A stretch of DNA of 9,631 nt from Firmicutes bacterium UBA5301 (GTDB lineage Bacteria > Bacillota > UBA5301), in the NCBI GenBank assembly GCA_002408345.1, contig DHRX01000096.1, forward strand, positions 9,065-18,695, written 5' to 3'. Shown here piece after piece: positions 6,262 to 9,631 of the stretch. The notes under the pieces are model-generated. The model was not told the origin of the DNA and ran no database searches. It worked only from the letters and a program-made list of their open reading frames with translations. A program made the position numbers and the translations under genes. Position 1 is the stretch's first letter. Each line of letters begins with the position of its first letter.

Positions 6262-7140
6262 ATGACTACTACAAAGGAACGCCATAATTTCCCGGAAGAG
6301 AAGCCTGATATCCGCTCTCCCCGGGATGTTACTATGGTCTGGCCTCCCCTAGAGTCTGCCCAAACACAAAGTCCGGTAGAGCCGGAACCTGCATTACCCG
6401 GCGCTCTTTCTCGGACTATGTTAGTCCTTTTGCCTAGAGACCCGCAAACGCTCTATGCCTTCTGGTCGATTCGGCCAGAAACCAGCGCTCAAATTTCGGC
6501 ATCTTGGGGACCAAATATCTGGCACGAAGCCAAAAAGATTCTGCGGGTCTACCGCTTGACTCCAATGCTTACTTTTTTTGACCTCGAAGTTGGCGAGGCT
6601 AGTACTTGGTATCTTAATGGGCTGGAAGCAGATTGCTCGTACCGGGCTGAATTAGGGTTACTTACTCAAGATGGTCGCTTTATTCTAATTGCCAAATCTA
6701 ATCAAATTCGTACCCCTCGGGATCGTTTTTCCGAAGATACCGATGAAGAGTGGAAGACTTTAGCCGAACTCTATGGGCTTAGCGTAGGGCTTAAAGAACT
6801 ACGGGGGTCAGAAGAAGTTTTAGGTCGTGTTCAACAGGAATTAGCACAGGCCATGGGGTCAGAGGCCGTTAGCAGCATTTCTAGTCCTTGGGGGGGCGCT
6901 TTTGAACAACAACCTACCGCAGTTGAACTGGAGGTAGAAACCTATATTATTCTCCAAGGCCGGACTAAACCTCAAGCTCTGGTTACTATCAACGATCAAC
7001 CGGTAACCCTTGATTCCACCGGTAAATTTATTTTCTCTGCCCCGCTTGTTGACGGAGAGTTACCCCTTACCGTAAAAGCAAACTGGCCTCAAGGTGAAAA
7101 GCGTTCCCAAACTCTAAATATTTCTCGGTGGACGAGGTGA
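6262..7140 (+). CDS. DUF4912 protein with C-terminal Ig-like (glucodextranase-B-like) domain
   Basis: A 292-residue protein from the ATG at 6262; an in-frame GTG at 6253 would add three residues but overlaps the ribosome binding site. Residues 1-50 are polar, proline-rich and probably disordered. About 51-155 matches the DUF4912 pattern: LVLLPRDPQTLYAFWSI (54-70), LRVYRLT (94-100), the YRAELG strand (127-132) and SNQIRTPR (146-153). A helical, charged linker (about 160-205) leads to an Ig-like repeat at 219-286 with the typical LQGRTKPQALVTINDQPV strand pair. The function is not established. In memory of other genomes DUF4912 genes often sit beside GH57 branching enzymes, as here with a 7-base gap, so a glucan-binding or enzyme-tethering role is plausible but inferred. 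No signal peptide is present, so the Ig-like domain appears to be intracellular. A run of seven G at 6890-6896 lies in the frame. Confidence 0.88.
   Translation: MTTTKERHNFPEEKPDIRSPRDVTMVWPPLESAQTQSPVEPEPALPGALSRTMLVLLPRDPQTLYAFWSIRPETSAQISASWGPNIWHEAKKILRVYRLTPMLTFFDLEVGEASTWYLNGLEADCSYRAELGLLTQDGRFILIAKSNQIRTPRDRFSEDTDEEWKTLAELYGLSVGLKELRGSEEVLGRVQQELAQAMGSEAVSSISSPWGGAFEQQPTAVELEVETYIILQGRTKPQALVTINDQPVTLDSTGKFIFSAPLVDGELPLTVKANWPQGEKRSQTLNISRWTR
7134..7140 (+). promoter_or_regulatory. Ribosome binding site for GH57 inside the end of the DUF4912 gene
   Basis: GAGGTGA includes the TGA stop of the DUF4912 gene and ends 7 bases before ATG 7148. Ribosomes finishing the first gene occupy the start signal of the second, which favours coupled translation and matched levels of the two proteins. 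Confidence 0.75.
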
Positions 7141-7147
7141 TTAACTA

Positions 7148-8728
7148 ATGAGTCAAGGTTATCTAGCCTTTATTTTACATGCCCATTTACCTTTTATTCG
7201 TCATCCAGAGCATGATTATTTTCTGGAAGAGCACTGGTTGTTTGAAGCGATTAACGAAACATATCTTCCTTTATTACGGGTTTTTGAAGGTTGGTTACGT
7301 GATGACATTCCGGTTCGCTTAACTATTTCCCTAACCCCGCCCCTTTTAGAAATGCTACGGGACAACCTTTTGCAAGAGCGGTATAGTCGTTCCCTCGATA
7401 AAACATTAGAACTAACCTATAAAGAGCTGGACCGAACTACGGGAAACCCTGAGTACCAGCGGGTAGCCTTAATGTACCGTGATCTTTTCGAAACTAACAA
7501 GCATGATTTTCACAACCGGTATCACCGGGATTTAGTTGGTGCCTTCGCCCGTCTACAAGAAGCTGGTATTCTAGAAATTATTACTTCCGCGGCGACCCAC
7601 GGTTTTCTGCCGCTAATGGAAGCCGCTCCGGCTGCTGCCAGGGCTCAGATTATCCAAGGGGTCAATACCTACCAGAAACATTTCGGCCGTTCTCCCCAAG
7701 GTTTTTGGCTACCTGAGTGCGGTTTCGCCCCAGGTCAGGATCGCTTTTTAGCCGAGGCTGGTATTAAATACGTTATTGTCGATACCCATGGGCTGTTATT
7801 TGCTGCCCCCCGGCCCCGTTATGGCAGCTTTGCCCCGGTCTACTGTCGTAGCGGTGTAGCCGCCTTTGCCAGAGATATGGAAACCTCTAAACAAGTTTGG
7901 TCTCAACATGAAGGTTATCCTGGCGACTTTGATTACCGGGAGTTTTATCGCGATATTGGTTACGATTTAGATTGGGAATATATTAAAGATTACATCCAAC
8001 CTAATGGCGAACGGATTCATACCGGTATTAAGTACTACCGTATTACTGGCCGCACCCCAGATAAGCAGGTATATAACCCTGATTGGGCCCGAGATAAAGC
8101 GGCTCTCCATGCCGGCAACTTCCTTTTTAACCGTCAGGCTCAACTCCGACACCTTACCGGAATCATGGACCGTAAACCGATTATTGTTGCCCCTTACGAT
8201 ATGGAACTATTTGGTCACTGGTGGTTTGAAGGGCCACAATGGTTAGATTATGTAGTCCGGAAAACCGTTTATGACCAAAGCGAATTGGCTTTAGTTACCC
8301 TCAGTGACTATCTACAAGAGTACCCGCGTAATCAAGTAGCCACACCAACCATGTCCAGTTGGGGCTGGAAGGGGTATAATGAGGTTTGGTTAAACGGGTC
8401 CAATGAATGGCTTTACCCCTACCTTTACGATGCTGCCCTCAAAATGCAGGAGTTGGCCCGAGATTATCCTGCAGCTGACGGTGTACTACGTCGGGCTTTG
8501 AACCAAGCCGCTCGTGAACTACTGCTAGCCCAAAGTTCAGACTGGGCCTTTATCATGAAAACCGGTACAGTTATCGAATATGCCCGAAGACGCTTTAAAA
8601 CCCACATCAATCGCTTTACCGGTATCTACGACCAAATTAAAGAAAATCGCCTCGAGGAGCAGTGGATCGCTGACCTCGAAGCGAAGGATAATATCTTTGC
8701 TGATTTAGATTACCGTCTCTATGCTTGA
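7148..8728 (+). CDS. GH57 1,4-alpha-glucan branching enzyme
   Basis: A 526-residue GH57 enzyme of the DUF1957/branching-enzyme type, the size of characterised relatives from Thermococcus and Thermus (about 520-560 residues excluding extensions). Conserved regions in order are HAHLPFI (11-17), a histidine-containing ATHGFLP (149-155), WLPECGF (187-193) with nucleophile E190, and APYDMELFGHWWFEGP (348-363) with acid/base D351. The branching-enzyme aromatic block SSWGWKGYNEVWLN (403-416) and a C-terminal helical domain follow. It should cut alpha-1,4 chains and re-attach them by alpha-1,6 links, producing branched glucan in the cytoplasm; it has no signal peptide. It is co-transcribed with the DUF4912 gene upstream and divergent from the glucan-degrading GH15 gene. 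Its last 10 bases overlap the convergent DUF4139 gene. Weak hydrolytic activity is common in this group, so an amylase annotation elsewhere would not conflict. Confidence 0.95.
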   Translation: MSQGYLAFILHAHLPFIRHPEHDYFLEEHWLFEAINETYLPLLRVFEGWLRDDIPVRLTISLTPPLLEMLRDNLLQERYSRSLDKTLELTYKELDRTTGNPEYQRVALMYRDLFETNKHDFHNRYHRDLVGAFARLQEAGILEIITSAATHGFLPLMEAAPAAARAQIIQGVNTYQKHFGRSPQGFWLPECGFAPGQDRFLAEAGIKYVIVDTHGLLFAAPRPRYGSFAPVYCRSGVAAFARDMETSKQVWSQHEGYPGDFDYREFYRDIGYDLDWEYIKDYIQPNGERIHTGIKYYRITGRTPDKQVYNPDWARDKAALHAGNFLFNRQAQLRHLTGIMDRKPIIVAPYDMELFGHWWFEGPQWLDYVVRKTVYDQSELALVTLSDYLQEYPRNQVATPTMSSWGWKGYNEVWLNGSNEWLYPYLYDAALKMQELARDYPAADGVLRRALNQAARELLLAQSSDWAFIMKTGTVIEYARRRFKTHINRFTGIYDQIKENRLEEQWIADLEAKDNIFADLDYRLYA

Positions 8729-9631
8729 CTTAAATAACGGACAGTATAGGCCAATGTTCTCGCACCATGGGCCGGCACAGTTACTGTAAATTCGACGGTC
8801 TTCGCATCAACTTTCTGATAGGCGTGGGATTTCTGGGTTATTTCCCACTGAGCGGTGGTGTCTAGGTGCTCACGAACTAGAACCGTTACTTCCTGGTCAC
8901 CGCCGTTCCGTAATTCTACCGTATAAGACTCTTGCCGCAGCTCTTTACTGGGCCGTTGTACCTCGACCTGTCGTCGCTGGGCTTGCAAGTTGAAAGCATA
9001 ACCCAAAGTCAATTCCGCCTTTTCCCCTTGGCCCAAATGCTCCAAACGGTCTTCCCCAACCAAGCGTTCTGACTTATTATCACCCTTAGTGTAAACCCGT
9101 ACCCGCCCAGCCGGCAACGGAAGGCCTAACCCTTCTTGCTCTACATTTAGAAACGACAGCGTAGTTCTAACCTGAGTGGCGTTAACCCAAGGGTCGTAAA
9201 GATAGGTCTGATCGACCCCGATTCCCTCTGCCGTAGCCAAACGTACCTGCTTGGTCTGGAACGGTTCAATAGTAGTAGGGTTAGCTACTATATACTGGTA
9301 ATAATCGGCTAGCTGGGAAGCGTTTAAACCCATATCCAAAGCAGCTGCTTCCGATTGAACCGCCATTTTCCCGTACAACAAGGGTCGAACCTCTTCCCGG
9401 CTCTGGTTCACTTTTCCTGCCACTAGATTTAACCGCGCCCGGTCATACTTCTGATTAGAGCGGTTTTCTACTGTAGCCCAAGCTACCATGTGGGCTTTAC
9501 CGGTAGCTTGATCCCATTCTAAACGGTAATCTCCCTGCCAACTTAACCCTTGAGTTAAGTAAGAAACCCCTACCGGTAAAGTAAGATCTTGCTCCGCCAA
9601 GTTATTCGTAATTAAGGTAAACGCTGGTGCT
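8719..9631 (-). CDS. DUF4139 domain protein, C-terminal part (start beyond right edge)
   Basis: About 303 codons are visible and the frame stays open to the window edge. Codons before the apparent TTG at 9600-9598 read APAFTLITN and continue the domain smoothly, so that TTG is not the start. The sequence shows DUF4139 (PF13598-like) features: SYLTQGLSWQGDYRLEWD near the visible N-terminus, a strand rich in VENRSN, then YTVELRNGG and a closing beta-rich block ending ARTLAYTVRYLSQ. The region is predicted to be almost all beta-strand with no membrane helix. DUF4139 proteins often also have an N-terminal DUF4140 region and a coiled coil, and many are secreted, but those parts are outside the window. 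Function is not established. It is convergent with GH57 and overlaps its stop by 10 bases, so it is probably unrelated to the glucan operon by transcription. Confidence 0.85.
   Translation of the reverse strand, partial: APAFTLITNNLAEQDLTLPVGVSYLTQGLSWQGDYRLEWDQATGKAHMVAWATVENRSNQKYDRARLNLVAGKVNQSREEVRPLLYGKMAVQSEAAALDMGLNASQLADYYQYIVANPTTIEPFQTKQVRLATAEGIGVDQTYLYDPWVNATQVRTTLSFLNVEQEGLGLPLPAGRVRVYTKGDNKSERLVGEDRLEHLGQGEKAELTLGYAFNLQAQRRQVEVQRPSKELRQESYTVELRNGGDQEVTVLVREHLDTTAQWEITQKSHAYQKVDAKTVEFTVTVPAHGARTLAYTVRYLSQA

Noticed and set aside
6890..6896. Run of seven G in the DUF4912 gene as a phase-variation tract
   Set aside because: The run encodes Trp-Gly-Gly in a linker, is short, and the reading frame is intact; nothing else suggests switching.
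7967..8246. Alternative-frame open reading frames inside the GH57 gene
   Set aside because: They overlap the conserved GH57 acid/base region and read as translations of its codon pattern in other frames.

Overview
The window looks like a chromosomal stretch from a low-to-middle GC Bacillota (Firmicutes), probably a clostridial or Peptococcaceae-like lineage. The evidence is strong AGGAGG-type ribosome binding sites, frequent GTG/TTG starts, a PHP protein-rapZ-yvcK gene order, and cytoplasmic GH15 and GH57 enzymes of the kind common in anaerobic and often thermophilic clostridia. The genus cannot be named from the sequence alone. Genes are tightly packed: no gene-free stretch exceeds about 125 bases, and I see no rRNA, tRNA, CRISPR array, insertion sequence or phage gene.

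Region 1 (1-1771, all minus strand) is a small operon: a PHP-domain metal-dependent phosphoesterase, then rapZ (yvcJ) 12 bases later, then the first 13 codons of a gene that fits yvcK running off the left edge. A clear intrinsic terminator lies directly in front of the PHP gene's ribosome binding site. Region 2 (1866-3005, minus) is a membrane-anchored glycoside-hydrolase-like family 10 protein (PF02638 type) that ends at this terminator. Divergent from it is a small three-helix membrane protein (3127-3396, plus) with no recognised family.

Region 3 (3380-8728) is an alpha-glucan module. On the minus strand are a cytoplasmic GH15 glucoamylase-like enzyme and, 21 bases downstream, a second PHP phosphoesterase of the YcdX type. 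On the plus strand, divergent from GH15, are a DUF4912 protein with a C-terminal Ig-like domain and, 7 bases downstream, a GH57 1,4-alpha-glucan branching enzyme. The likely theme is making branched intracellular glucan (GH57) and trimming it (GH15), with the DUF4912 protein as a possible glucan-binding partner. No glycogen synthase or ADP-glucose pyrophosphorylase is visible, so the pathway is incomplete here. Region 4 (8719-9631, minus) is the C-terminal part of a DUF4139 protein whose start lies beyond the right edge.

Two convergent gene pairs overlap at their 3' ends (3380-3396 and 8719-8728). Nothing here is proven to be a new system. The items most worth a second look are the terminator in front of the PHP-rapZ-yvcK operon, the DUF4912/Ig-like protein tied to GH57, and the uncharacterised small membrane protein.
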